DNA from: CAZZNY01 sp964655935
Lineage (GTDB): Bacteria > Patescibacteriota > Gracilibacteria > BD1-5 > UBA2023
Assembly (NCBI GenBank): GCA_964655935.1
Contig: CAZZNY010000004.1
Coordinates: forward strand, 45,447 to 109,446
Direction of reading: 5' to 3'
Length of the DNA stretch: 64,000 nucleotides
Shown here: positions 10,661-20,917 of the stretch, in pieces
Layout of the letters: every line of letters begins with the position of its first letter
How positions within the stretch are numbered: the stretch's first letter is position 1
Position numbers and translations under genes: made by a program
Notes under the pieces: model-generated
The model's input: the letters and a program-made list of their open reading frames with translations, nothing else
Databases searched by the model: none
Told to the model about the DNA's origin: nothing

Positions 10661-11866
10661 TTATTTTGTTATATTCAACTTCTTCAAATTAAACCGAACT
10701 AAAATTCCAGTCCCCGCAAGTAAAACTCCGAGAATATAGAAAAGATGTATACGACCGATAATCGGAGCAAGCGTTACTACGCCAAACATAAGAATGGCAA
10801 CGATAATATTCATAACAAGACCATAAAGACCAGAGCCGTGCTCTTTTTTTCCGAGCACACCAATCTCATAAAAGTAGTAAGAATCCGTGAGATTTGAAGC
10901 ACCGCCAAACAAAATACTGACAACGATAGCGAGTCCTATCGTGAGCTCGTAGGTCTGAGCTAAGAGTGGAAAGAAAAAGACAAGAGTGGCAAAGCTGTAG
11001 GCAAAAATTCTAAAATACAGCCAGCGATTTTTCTTAATAAACATACTCATGGCATTTCCGATAATGGCACCAATTCCAGAATAAAGAAAAATAAATGTTG
11101 CCTGTGATTCGGTTTTATGAAATGCTTCTATGGAATAGGTGATGGCTTGTTGTGCGACTATAGTGGAAGTAGCCCAGAGGAGACTGACACAGAGAAGTAT
11201 CATCCAGTAGGTTTTGAAAAGCTCTTTTGCATTTTGTAGATAAGAGACAAATAGTTCTCGAAACAGCACAAAAACAGTTTTCCCCTGTGGAATAGCAGGA
11301 CGAATATCTTCTTCAGAAGTGTATCCGAGAAACAAGGCAAATACGAGCGCAAGTATCATGGGAATAAACACCACAAGAGAACCGGTTGGACCAAAAAGCT
11401 CAAATATTTTCGGACCAGCGACTGATCCGACAAGAAGCATTACTATGAGACAAATCCCAACAGAACCATTGATGAAAGTATCGGATTTTCCTGTTTTTAC
11501 AGTTTCCACGAAGACGAGTGCATTTTTTGTAATAGACCAAAAACCATACATTCCGCCAAGAAGTCCGATAATGATAAGAGTCGATACTTCCTTCTGGATT
11601 CCACCAAAAAAGAGTAAGAAGATACAAAAAAGCGCCACTCATGCGATAGTCGCGAGTATGGCGCGTTTTGAAAATATGGAAGCGAGAACTCCTCAGATAA
11701 GGTAGGAAATAATTCAACCGAAGCTGAGTGCTCCTGCGATTTGTTCGAGTTTTAGGTCGAGAGAAGAGGAGAAAAAAGACCAGGTGTAATATTTGATGGC
11801 TCCGTAGAAAAAACTCCAAAGAAGCGTAAGCGCGAGAAAAATTATAAAAGTTCGGTATTTTCGCAT
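10661..11866 (-). CDS. Major facilitator superfamily transporter
   Basis: A 401-aa protein with about twelve hydrophobic helices and a central cytoplasmic loop (TSEEDIRPAIPQGKT) dividing two six-helix halves, the usual MFS layout. The N-terminal helix starts MRKYRTFIIFLALTLLWSFF and contains the frame's first TGA-encoded Gly residues shortly after. The substrate cannot be named. The gene overlaps the 3' end of the upstream phosphopantetheinyl transferase gene by 25 bases, so they probably form an operon; the frame is unambiguous because all fragments between TGA codons are in phase. It ends with TAA 29 bases before the propeller gene. Confidence 0.8.
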
Positions 11867-12381
11867 GTAGAAGAGGTGAATGAATAGATGAAATTATCTC
11901 TAAAACCAATAAATACAGAAAGAATAACAGAATTATAACTCACAATCAGTTCCTCCGAAAAAGAAATTAGATCAATAGTACGCATTATAGAGCGTTTTTC
12001 TTGAAGTGCAACTCTTTTTGTGTCATCCAGTACACCACCAAGACACTTGATAGTCGATTCTTTCGCACTCCAGAGGGAATAGAACGATTTCCAGTCGCGA
12101 TTTTTTAGGATACTCCAGTCACTTTTCGAGTGCCAGTCAAGCACACTCTCGTCTCGTATTTTCATCTCTTCGATGTCGACTCCGAGGGGATTTATATCGA
12201 CTCAGACAAAAACTTGCCCATCCGAGTGTGAGATCGAATAAAAATGATTGTCTATGGGAAGTGGTCGACCAGTGATATCTTTCGGTAATATATACTCCTT
12301 TGAGAGACCAAGGTGGGCACGGATGATATCATGTGAATACCGGGAGACTTGATCGGGTGAACAAAAAGCGAAAGTAAGCAT
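11842..12381 (-). CDS. 4'-phosphopantetheinyl transferase superfamily protein (Sfp/AcpS type)
   Basis: A 179-aa enzyme expected to transfer the phosphopantetheine arm from CoA to a carrier protein such as ACP. The Sfp-family motifs are in order: ITGRPLPIDN, SISHSDG, GVDIEEM with the Mg-binding Asp/Glu, then YSLWSAKESTIKCLGG (the WxxKEA-type motif). It is shorter than Sfp but has both motifs. The start at 12381 (MLTFAFCSPDQ) was chosen because it follows the upstream stop at 12390 by 8 bases; an earlier ATG at 12444 would overlap that gene. With Aas elsewhere in the region it suggests that an acyl carrier protein exists in the cell. Its Gly in VFVGVDI is TGA-encoded. Confidence 0.82.
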
Positions 12382-12389
12382 TGAATAAA

Positions 12390-12992
12390 TTAAAAATAGG
12401 TATGTAAAACGAGAATTGTATAAGCAATATAGATATTTATCCATACGATTGCATGAATTCCTGGAAGATATTTTGAATACGAGTTTTTATATCTATTCAA
12501 GAAATATCCTATGGCTGCAGTCATGCAAACAGAGGTGAGCATGCGGTAGGCTCGTGCCGGTATGCTAACCAGGAGGAAGTTCCACATATTGAGCTGCATA
12601 TTACTAAAAAGTGCCGCGTACACCTTGTAGGGAATTCATTGAGAGGGTCAAAAAAATAGACTATAGTATCAAAGAGTATCTATGTGTCATTGTGCTACTT
12701 GAATCATTTTTTCTGATACAAGTGGAACAGTTAACAGAAAAGATTGTGCACTATCGGGCTGGAGTCATCCAAACCAAAATAATATTCCACCACCAATGAT
12801 GGCTCAGAGGGTGGCAAATCCAATACCAAGAAGTGCTTTTCGAAAAGAAAATAGAGCGATTATAGTTAGAAACACATCAGGAATTACAAAAAACCAAATA
12901 GCTTCTGAAAAACCCCAAATAAAAGCCACTAAAAGAATTATAGACGAAGTGGCGATCGAGAGATAGGTCTTATGGATATTCTCTATGACCAT
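12390..12992 (-). CDS. DedA/VTT-like membrane protein
   Basis: A 200-aa membrane protein. The pattern FIWGFSEAIWFFVIPDVFL, then a helix, then GAIIGGGILFWFG, and later FFGPSQGIPYKVYAALF resembles YqaA/DedA-type VTT-domain proteins, which have been linked to lipid scrambling or transport. The assignment is by pattern and is not certain. The start at 12992 (MVIENIHKTYLS) was preferred over 13085 because the longer form would run into the ABC exporter gene ending at 13021. Three TGA codons are read as Gly. It sits directly upstream of the phosphopantetheinyl transferase gene, 8 bases apart. Confidence 0.65.
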
Positions 12993-13020
12993 ATTGGTTA
13001 TATTATAGGTTTTACAAGAA

Positions 13021-14772
13021 CTAAAACCCACTTTGTAAATCAAGCATTTTTTTATATTTTCCACCAAGCGCGACGAGTTCGTCATGAGTTCCGTCTTCGA
13101 GGATTTTTCCTTCTTCGAAGAGAAGAATCTTGTCTGCTTGTTTTACAGTCTGGAGTCGATGTGCGACAATAATGACCGTCTTTCAGTCAAAGAGATTTCG
13201 AAGCGCAATATTAATTTGTTCTTCATTGAAGCTATCGAGAGCGCTCGTTGGCTCATCTAAGAGAATGATATCTGGATTTTTGAGCATGATTTTTGCGATT
13301 GCAAGTCGTTGTTTTTGTCCACCAGAGAGTCGAATTCCTCGTTCTCAGATTTCAGTCTCGAGTCCATGCTCGAATTCGAGAAGAAACTCACATTTTGCGT
13401 TTTTTATGGCTGTATCGAGTTGTTCTTTGGTTGGTACTGATTTGAGTGCATAGGTGAGATTTTCGTATACAGATCCATCAAACACGGAAGGATCTTGTGT
13501 CAGATATCCGATGTGTCGGTAATAGTCGTTTATGTTTACCTCGGAAAGATTTTGTTTATCAATGAACAATTCACCAGTATCGGCATGAATATAGCTCGCG
13601 ATCAGTTTAATAAGCGTCGTCTTTCCTGAGCCGGAAGCTCCGACAAAAGCAGTCTTTTTTCATCCAGAAATATGCACGGAAAAATCATCAAATACGAGAC
13701 TGTTTTTTGTATATCAAAAGGTAAGATTCTGAATCTTAATGTCACCTTTTTTATAGATAAATTTAGTGTTTTTTGTTCCTTTTCGCATTCTTTTTGTGTC
13801 ATCGAGTGTATCCCAGAGTCTTTGAACCTGAGAAAAATTATTAGTAAAATCCTTGTAGAACTCGACAAATTCTCCAGTCTTACTTTCAAAGATTCCAATA
13901 ATAGCAACGAGTCAAACAAATTGTGAAAAGTCGGTCAATCAAGTTTTTAACATATACCCACCATAGACGAGAATGGCGATCTTGAGTATCTGGGAAAGCC
14001 AGTTTGTCGGTGCAAACATGAGCCAAAGACGTTGACTCACTTTAAGATTTTTTGTTGTTGTTTCCGAGAGAATATCGTTAGCTTTCTGAATTTCAAAGGA
14101 GATTTTGTCATTTTGGACAATTTCCATTTTAGACATAAGCATTTTAACGAGTTGCCTGGAATAGTCCGCTTCCAGAGTATTCCTTTGTTTTCTCCATATG
14201 ATTGCTCACTTGTTTATATATCGAACGAAAAAAGAGAGAAAAATAATACAAACAAACATTCAGATCGCAAAAATTCCCCCTGTATTTTTTATCTGAATGA
14301 AGGAGTAAGTTCCGATGATGCAAAAAACAGGAATCATTCGGGTAATGTCTTGGAACATATTATTCCAAATCTTGAATCCCGAACCAACAATTTCTATGAG
14401 TTTTCCGGTTCAGAGTTTTTCTACTTCGGTATTATCGAGCCGAAAAAATTCCGGCATAACACTATTCTGAAGCAATTTTGGTCATTCATAGGCCATAGTT
14501 GCCCATCAGATATGCTTGATAAAATAACTAATGGTTGTTGTGAGTAAAAAAACGATTCAAAAAATGATAGTAATCGTGAGAAGAGTTTGGTAATCATGGA
14601 GTTGAATAAGACGGGTGGCTTGTTTAAATGTTTCGATGGTATATATAACAAAGAGCGATCACCACGTGGATTTCAGAAGAGGCTTTATCAAAAACCAGTA
14701 ATTATTTTTTACTGGTGCGAAAAAACGTTTGAATTTTTGGGAGAAGGATTGTTGGGGTTTTTGAGAGGCCAC
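13021..14772 (-). CDS. ABC exporter, fused transmembrane and ATP-binding domains
   Basis: A 583-aa half-transporter that should work as a homodimer. The N-terminal 330 residues hold membrane helices in the ABC exporter arrangement. The C-terminal nucleotide-binding domain is complete: Walker A GASGSGKTTLIK, Q-loop YLTQDP, signature LSGGQKQRLAIA, Walker B IILLDEPTSALD and the switch His in VIIVAHRL. Conserved glycines near GERGIRL are TGA-encoded. The transported substrate is unknown; the neighbouring glycosyltransferase and O-antigen-ligase-like genes suggest a lipid or glycolipid. No in-frame ATG covers the first helix, so the GTG at 14770-14772, just after an in-frame TAA, is taken as start; this choice is uncertain. 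It ends in TAG. Confidence 0.88.
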
Positions 14773-14808
14773 AAAATAATATTTTTAATTTTAGAGAGGT
14801 TTTTTCTA

Positions 14809-15951
14809 TTACCTTCTCATCGCATTCTCCACGACAGCACTAAATTCCTCCATAAATCGTTCTTTACCGAACTTCAGTGCGTGGAATCGAATTTTTTTCG
14901 GATCGTATTTTCCAGTTTGGATGTTTTCATGGAATATCTGAAACTTCGCTTTGCATTCTTCGAGATCATCAAAATCAAAAAATTCTCCGGTCATCCCTTC
15001 GACATTTGTCTCGAGTAGTCCACCAGCACGAAGTCCAAAGACTGGAACTCCAGACGCCATTGCTTCGATCGGAGTAATTCCGAAGTCATCCTTTCCAGCC
15101 ATGATAAAACCACGAGCACCTCGAAGGTACTCGACTTTCTCGCTATCTGGACGACGACCGAGAATCTGGATATTCGGTCAGGCAATACTTCGTAGGTAGC
15201 TTTCCTGATCTCCAGAACCAATGATGACGAGTGGATATCAGAGATCGTTACAGGCACGGATGGCAAGGTCTACTTTCTTGAATTCTGTGAGGGCTCCGAC
15301 GATAAAGTAATAACTGCGATCTGGAAGCGCGGCTGGACCGATATCGAACTTGTCGGTATAGACGGCAGGATAGATGACTTGGGAATCTCGACGATAGTAT
15401 TTTGCGATTCTTCCTTGGACTTCCCGCGCGTTCGCGATCGCGATATCATGTCGTTGACCAGCCATATAGTCCCACTGTCTGAGTTTGACGAAGAGTGGCT
15501 TAAGCATTGTCCAATTTGCGATTTTGAAAAGGAAAGCCTTAATTCCTCTTCCGGCTGACATATCGCGTTCATATTGGTGGGTGTAATCCCAGAGGTATCT
15601 TGCTGGAGAATGATAGTAGACGACATGAAGTGTCTCGGGCTTAGTAAGACAACCGTGAGCGAAAGAATTCGAAGAAGAAATAACGACATTGTACTCGGAA
15701 AGATCGAGAGCTTCTACTGCGCGAGCCAAGAAAGGTAGACAGAGATATTGTTTTTTGAAAAGATTGTAGACACGTTGTGCGATCTTCGGTACGAACTTGA
15801 TTCTTTCTTTCGGGAATACCGAACCAACTCGATTCTCATCATAGATGAGCGTGAAGAGATCGGCTTCCGGATAGAGTTCAAGCAAATCAGAAAGAACATT
15901 TTCTGCTCCTCAGAGCTTGATGAGCATGTCGTGAACGATAGCGATTTTCAT
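14809..15951 (-). CDS. Glycosyltransferase family 4 protein
   Basis: A 380-aa GT-B glycosyltransferase. The N-terminus MKIAIVHDML leads into the LGGAENV motif, in which the first Gly is the TGA at 15910-15912. The C-terminal donor-binding half has YFIVGALTEFKKVDLAI, ILGRRPD, and the ExxE-type sequence FGITPIEAMASGVPVFGLRAGGLLET, typical of GT4 enzymes that use nucleotide sugars. The likely role is building a cell-surface glycan or glycolipid at the inner face of the membrane. It lies 36 bases upstream of the ABC exporter, in the same direction, and the envelope polysaccharide genes at 19.4-20.7 kb and 29.2-30.3 kb fit the same process. The sugar cannot be assigned. Confidence 0.9.
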
Positions 15952-16019
15952 GGAAAAAAGAGGTTAGAATTTAGAGACTGAGAGACTGAGAGTTTACTTG
16001 TCTGTCTTCTCCTAAGATA

Positions 16020-17513
16020 TTATGTTCGGAAATTAAATCAAGTTTTCATTCGCTCAAGCCAATGAATTCTCGGCAGTGGGAGACTGTGTTTTTGTAAAAA
16101 ATCTCGCTCAATAGGCATGATTCGATAAGAATTTCCATTTGCATCGATAATAACCTTTTTAAGAATTTGTTCGTCTATCTGCCATTTTCCAGTATCATCA
16201 AAACTTTCATATTGAGAGAGGTCTGAATGCTGGATTGTCTCTAGGCCATCTGGAATATCTACTCGAAGCTCTTCTTCTCGCCACATAAATCATTCTTTCT
16301 TGATCTCCTCTTTCGAGAGCCCGATATTAAACATGGAAGCTACGGTGTCATTGAAGTAATATGGATTCATAGTGGCAGGGAAAAAATCTCCGAGGATTTT
16401 GTCATTTTCCATTTGAGTAAAGATTTTATCTGCCAATACAAGCCAGTCTTCTTTTGAATACTGTTTGTTCAATATACAATATTGTTTGTTTTTTAATCAA
16501 AAACAACCGAGACAAAAAGATGATTCATCGAGGAGTATGCTATAAAAATTACACATTCCATTGTTGTTGTGTAGAGAAAGGTAGATGTGCTCTCATCCAG
16601 CACCCATAACACCAAACATATTATTTCCGACGGGTGAACCGGCGTTGTAAGTATCATAAATATTATTGTTTCAGTTCGGTAGGCCGACGAAAATAATATT
16701 TTTTCCATCGGTTACACGATAGTTGTATACACCATTTGTAATATTATGACATTCGAAATTTAATGCACCCGTTATGTTTGTGCTCCCAACATTTCCAGAG
16801 ACAATTTTCTCTTTTGTGCGTAATCATTCGAACCATGATTTGTTTTTGAGAAGTTCGTGTTTTTTAGCAAGAAATTCCTTTTGAGAATAGGATATATTGT
16901 TGATGTAATACGATGCATTCTCAAGTCAATTACACGAAATGCATTCATGACATCAGACTAAATTCGTAGAAAACCAAACATCGGAAGAATTTAAAATATT
17001 TTGGGAATAATAAACATTCATGCTTCGGAGTATACCTGAACTCATATAGACATTCTCACACTTATCCCAAACCATAACAGAATTATAGATGTTCCTGGAG
17101 CCATCTTTTATGTTTACGCTATAGAGGACGTTTTCACAGTCTGTTACTGTAGTGAATGAGAGATAGGCATTACGTACAAAGACACTTATATCAGAATAGT
17201 CACAATTTTCAGATCAAATATTTACAAGAGAAGGGAATTTTGCATTTTTATACAAGCGCTTATAATTCTCAAAAAAGTTCATCGAAAAATCATAATCAAG
17301 TCCACTGTTCACTAATTGATCACGATCGGTTTCGAATTCTTTGGTCGACACTACCTTGCCTATCCTTTCGGTGGAAGGATATCGTGAGATAAGATTGTTA
17401 TTTTTTTGTAAGACAAGCGTATCCCAACTCATAATATCTTTTACGAAGTCTTTAAAAGAGGTTGTCTTTCTTTTTTCTGCGATTTTCTCTTGCCAAAAAC
17501 GTAGGTCACTCAT
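16020..17513 (-). CDS. Cys-rich protein of the CPR family with the GLKNKQYCILNKQY motif (short paralogue)
   Basis: A 497-aa protein of a family I recognise from CPR genomes, where it is often mislabelled as CaiB/BaiF. Its hallmarks are repeated Cys pairs such as CENVLYS, CHECISC and CLGCFGLKNKQYCILN, each ending in a motif of the type KNKQYCILNKQYSKEDW. It begins MSDLRFWQEKIAEKRK and lacks the N-terminal and C-terminal zinc-ribbon pairs of its neighbour (17610-19280), with which it shares the central order of motifs and the FFPATMNPYYFND region. The C-terminus passes one TGA (Gly) and ends in TAA at 16020. The repeated Cys-x2-Cys units and short beta-strand-like repeats suggest a metal-binding right-handed repeat fold; the function is unknown. 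Confidence 0.8.
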
Positions 17514-17561
17514 GGTTTTGAATAGAATAAGATGATAGTATTTTTTTATGGTTTGATTAAG

Positions 17562-17589
17562 TGGATTGCTTCGTACCTCGCAATGACGA
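17562..17589. repeat. Repeat family B half-element
   Basis: GGATTGCTTCGTACCTCGC then AATGACGAG, one arm of family B, between the two Cys-rich protein genes. Confidence 0.6.
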
Positions 17590-17609
17590 GACTTTCGACC
17601 TTATAGACT

Positions 17610-19280
17610 TTAGATCATTTCCTTATTATAACACTTCTCACAATACACGATCTCATGTCTTTCTGGGGAATATGATGAGATGATACTTGTCTTGCATTTG
17701 TCACAGCGTCTCTCGAAGAGTTGTCTTTCATTTCTGAGAGTTCTTCTATCTTCGTGTCTTTGATCTGGATGTCTTTTTGGTATTGGGAGATTATGTTTTC
17801 TGTAAAATTCTAATTCTTGTTTTATGATTCTGAAAGGTTTATCAGTTACTTCACATTCTATGGCCCAGTTTAATATATCATCTGGAATTTTGCTTATATC
17901 ATCTGGAAGCTTATCAGCAGGGATGATCTTTTCTACCTTAGGAAATGGAGCCTCGTAATCGGACCAGCTGAAGCCTTGCTTTAGTGCTGTCTCTTTTTTT
18001 ACTGGAAAATATTCCAGAGCCATCGTCTCATTATAACCGAATGGACTTATGCTTGGTGAAAAGAATTCTCACCATTCACCGGTTTTTATCATATGTTCAA
18101 TAATTTTTGGAACGAGAGCCTCGTACTGCTCTTTTGTGTATTGTTTATTGAGAATGCAGTATTGTTTATTTCTCAGTCAGATACAACCAAAAAGATGTTT
18201 ACTTCAGAATCCGGATTTCATACTGTAATACACGTCTGAAAAGTCATTGTAACAATGCGATGAAAAAAGAGAGTGAAACACATTTGTACCAACTCACATG
18301 CATTCGTAGAGTTGCTCCGAGTTGTTTCCAAAGCTGATTACATCATAACAATTCTTGCAAACATAGACCTGAGAGCTGTATTTAACATTCTCACATTCTG
18401 TTGCGTCGAAGCAATAATATGTATCAGAACAATTAAATAAATGATCGCCAACACCAACACTATTGATTGATACTACATGTTCATGAATGGATGATTGAAT
18501 GGTACTTTTATACAGGGTAAGATATCGAGCAGATTGTGAGAGAACTTCAGGTTTGATTTTCTCGTATTCCTCTTTCGTATATTGTTTATTGAGAATGCAG
18601 TATTGCTTATTTTTGAGATTATAACAAAAGAGACAATCGCGGCAATCTGTAAGTTTATTCGAATAAAAAACTCCAAAACAATTTGTACAATCCACAAGCT
18701 CGTAACAATTTTCACTATTTCGAATATAGGACGAATCTATAATATTGGTAGAATGAATGAGATTGTCGCCAAAATAACAATCTTTATCAAAACCAGCCTC
18801 AAAAACAAGATAACAACGCTCAAGGAAGCCTGATTCATTAGTATAATCGGAGAGTTCATTTGTGTCTACTGAGCGAGAAGCTGTCGGAGTAGTAAGAAGA
18901 AGTGCAGAAAACTGCTCTGAGAAAGTTTTCGAAAAATCGAATTCTAATCCATAGCTCATCGGATCCCATTTGTCTGACCACCAATAATCAATATCATACA
19001 CTACATGAGGCTTGTCTGGAGAATATATCGATACTATTTCTTTTCCCGTTGCGTTACACTTTCTTTTATAGAGTTTTCGCTCATTACGAAAGGCGAGTCG
19101 TCGACACATTCGACAATCCGGACAAAGAGTCGGAGAGGGAACAGAAAATTTTTGTCAGTTAAAAATAGGAGAAATCTTGTCATAAAATTCCATATCTTTA
19201 TCGGTGATTGGAAAACTTGCCTGACATTTTCGACAAATTTTAGTTTCTATCAGTTTTTCATTTTGTGGTATTGGGTACAT
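17610..19280 (-). CDS. Cys-rich protein of the CPR family with the NLKNKQYCILNKQY motif (long paralogue, zinc ribbons at both ends)
   Basis: A 556-aa protein. The N-terminus has a likely zinc ribbon (CRKCQASF about residue 16, then LCPDCRMCRRL and KRKCNATGKEI). The centre has repeated Cys-containing strands (CYELVDCTNCFGVFYSN, CRDCLFCYNLKNKQYCILNK, and a second IGLRNKQYCILNKQYTKEQY). The C-terminus has another zinc ribbon (RRCDKCKTSI and VYCEKCYNKEMI). The motif order SPSISPFGYNET, then WSDYEAPFPK, is shared with the shorter paralogue encoded 96 bases downstream. Such proteins recur in CPR genomes without known function; the ribbons suggest nucleic-acid or metal binding. The start at 19280 is the ATG opening the first ribbon (MYPIPQNEK). 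Confidence 0.82.
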
Positions 19281-19382
19281 GAAAATTGAGAGATTAGAAT
19301 TTAGAGACTGAGAGATTGAAGTGGAGATAATATATTATTATTGTGAGCGACGAAGTAATTCCTATTTTGTATGTGCCCACAG

Positions 19383-19418
19383 AGATTGCTTCGTCGTGCC
19401 TCCTCGCAATGACGAAGC
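19383..19418. repeat. Repeat family B half-element
   Basis: AGATTGCTTCGTCGTGCC followed by TCCTCGCAATGACGAAG, between the long Cys-rich protein gene and the O-antigen-ligase-like gene. Confidence 0.6.
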
Positions 19419-19431
19419 GCAATAACTATTT

Positions 19432-20694
19432 TTATATTCTCTTTTCCTCCATGAATAACCCGAGAATCATAAACAATAACATAGCTGCATAAGAGGTCTC
19501 GAACGAGTGAAGCAATCCATTCATAGCTAGTATCGCGATAAAACCACCGAAAATGAAAATGCTTTTTTTCCAGAGACGAAAGGCTATGGTTGCCATAATC
19601 GCAAGGAAAAGGAGAAGTGCGATAAATCCACCCTCAACCAACTGTTGAATATACCAACTTTCAGGGATATAGAAATCTTCTTTTACATTTGTCATATCAT
19701 GGACAGCACGATAGGCGGGACCACTTTCAGCCAGTCCTTGACCCAAGGGTTTTTCTTTAAAGCGATTCAATCCAATAATCATTCGCTCATAGTGTCCTTT
19801 GGTTGATCCTCCACGAAGCACGATAACTTTTACAGTTTCACCATATTTTAGATAGACAAGCCCAGAAAACATCGCGAGAATTCCAAGAAAAATAAGTGCT
19901 TGACGCCAATGTTTCGTGATAATGGTTTTGAGGCTGAGAAGAATCACGAGACCACCACCAGCAATAAGACCAAGAAGTGCACTTCTTGTGTAGGTCATAA
20001 AAATAAGTCCAAAAATTATGACTCCAAGAAAATATAACAGCCAATGCCAGTCTTTTTTTGGAAAAAACCAGTGAATGAGAATTCCGAGATAGGAAAGAAG
20101 AAAAAATGCTGCTTGATTTGGTCCATCGAAAATACCTTGAAAACGTCGTATAGAAGCTCATTCTATGCCATGATAGATAGGAATGGATCATCCCGCTTCC
20201 CAGACACTCAGTCGTGATGAAAACCCAAAGTGAATAAGTATCTGTTCTCCAAATAGGAATCTTACAAGAAAACCTAAAAGTATCGCTATTCCACCAGAAT
20301 ACAAAAACATTTTTACATAGAAGGATATTTTCTCACTTAAGAATTGTTTTCCGTGTTTTGCAAACAAAAAAGCGAGTAAAAACTCAAAATCATAACGCCC
20401 ACCATAAATTATGCTCGTAATTGAGGCATGGTTTACAATAGAAATCAGAATAAGATAGGCAATATATCCTCAGATAAGATAATCAAAGTAGTCAAACTTT
20501 GGATATTTTTTTATTCGAAAATATTCAAAAATCAAGGCAATTCCTAGAAGAAACAAAAGAGCCTCTTTGTAGATCCCAAAACCAGCAATACCAATTTTAA
20601 ACTGGAAAAAAACAGTAAGAAGTGCGTGGAATGGTAAAACAACAAGAAGCACTCGAAACAAGAGTTCAAATGGTCGTGAAAGAAATTTTCGCAT
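19432..20694 (-). CDS. O-antigen ligase-like membrane protein (Wzy/WaaL family)
   Basis: A 420-aa membrane protein with about ten helices. The Wzy_C/O-antigen ligase region is recognised from GIFDGPNQAAFFLLSYLGI, YTRSALLGLIAGGG, then a large extracytoplasmic loop with RLSVWEAG earlier and HYERMIIGLNRFKEKPLGQGL, PESWYIQQLVEGG later. These correspond to the conserved Arg and H-x-n-L/GQG elements of the family. The predicted role is to polymerise or ligate lipid-linked glycans on the outer face of the membrane. It fits with the GT4 and ABC exporter genes downstream on the same strand. Four TGA codons are read as Gly, including two in the loop around the SIPIYHGIE segment. Confidence 0.85.
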
Positions 20695-20718
20695 GAGAAA
20701 GAGTTTTTTAAGACAAAA

Positions 20719-20904
20719 TTACTTAACTTCAGGGGTAGTTGTAGTGGATGTTCCGGTATTAACAGATGCGGTTGAAGTAGTGGTGAGTTCAGTCTGACTT
20801 GCATCGATTTTTTGGCCATCCTCAGTATAATTTAAAAACGGAAGAATGAGACCGATGGTAAGTCCAATAATACCAAGAATCGCAACAATTTTTTTCAGAT
20901 TCAT
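20719..20904 (-). CDS. Small single-pass membrane protein, Thr/Ser-rich tail
   Basis: A 61-aa protein. A single hydrophobic helix (KKIVAILGIIGLTIGLILPFL) is followed by a polar tail rich in Thr and Ser (TELTTTSTASVNTGTSTTTT) ending PEVK. The ATG at 20904 was chosen over the one at 20934 because the latter would overlap the upstream gene's stop at 20918. The Thr-rich tail may be exposed at the surface. I recognise no family. Confidence 0.55.
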   Translation of the reverse strand: MNLKKIVAILGIIGLTIGLILPFLNYTEDGQKIDASQTELTTTSTASVNTGTSTTTTPEVK

Positions 20905-20917
20905 ATAAGAAAAATAA

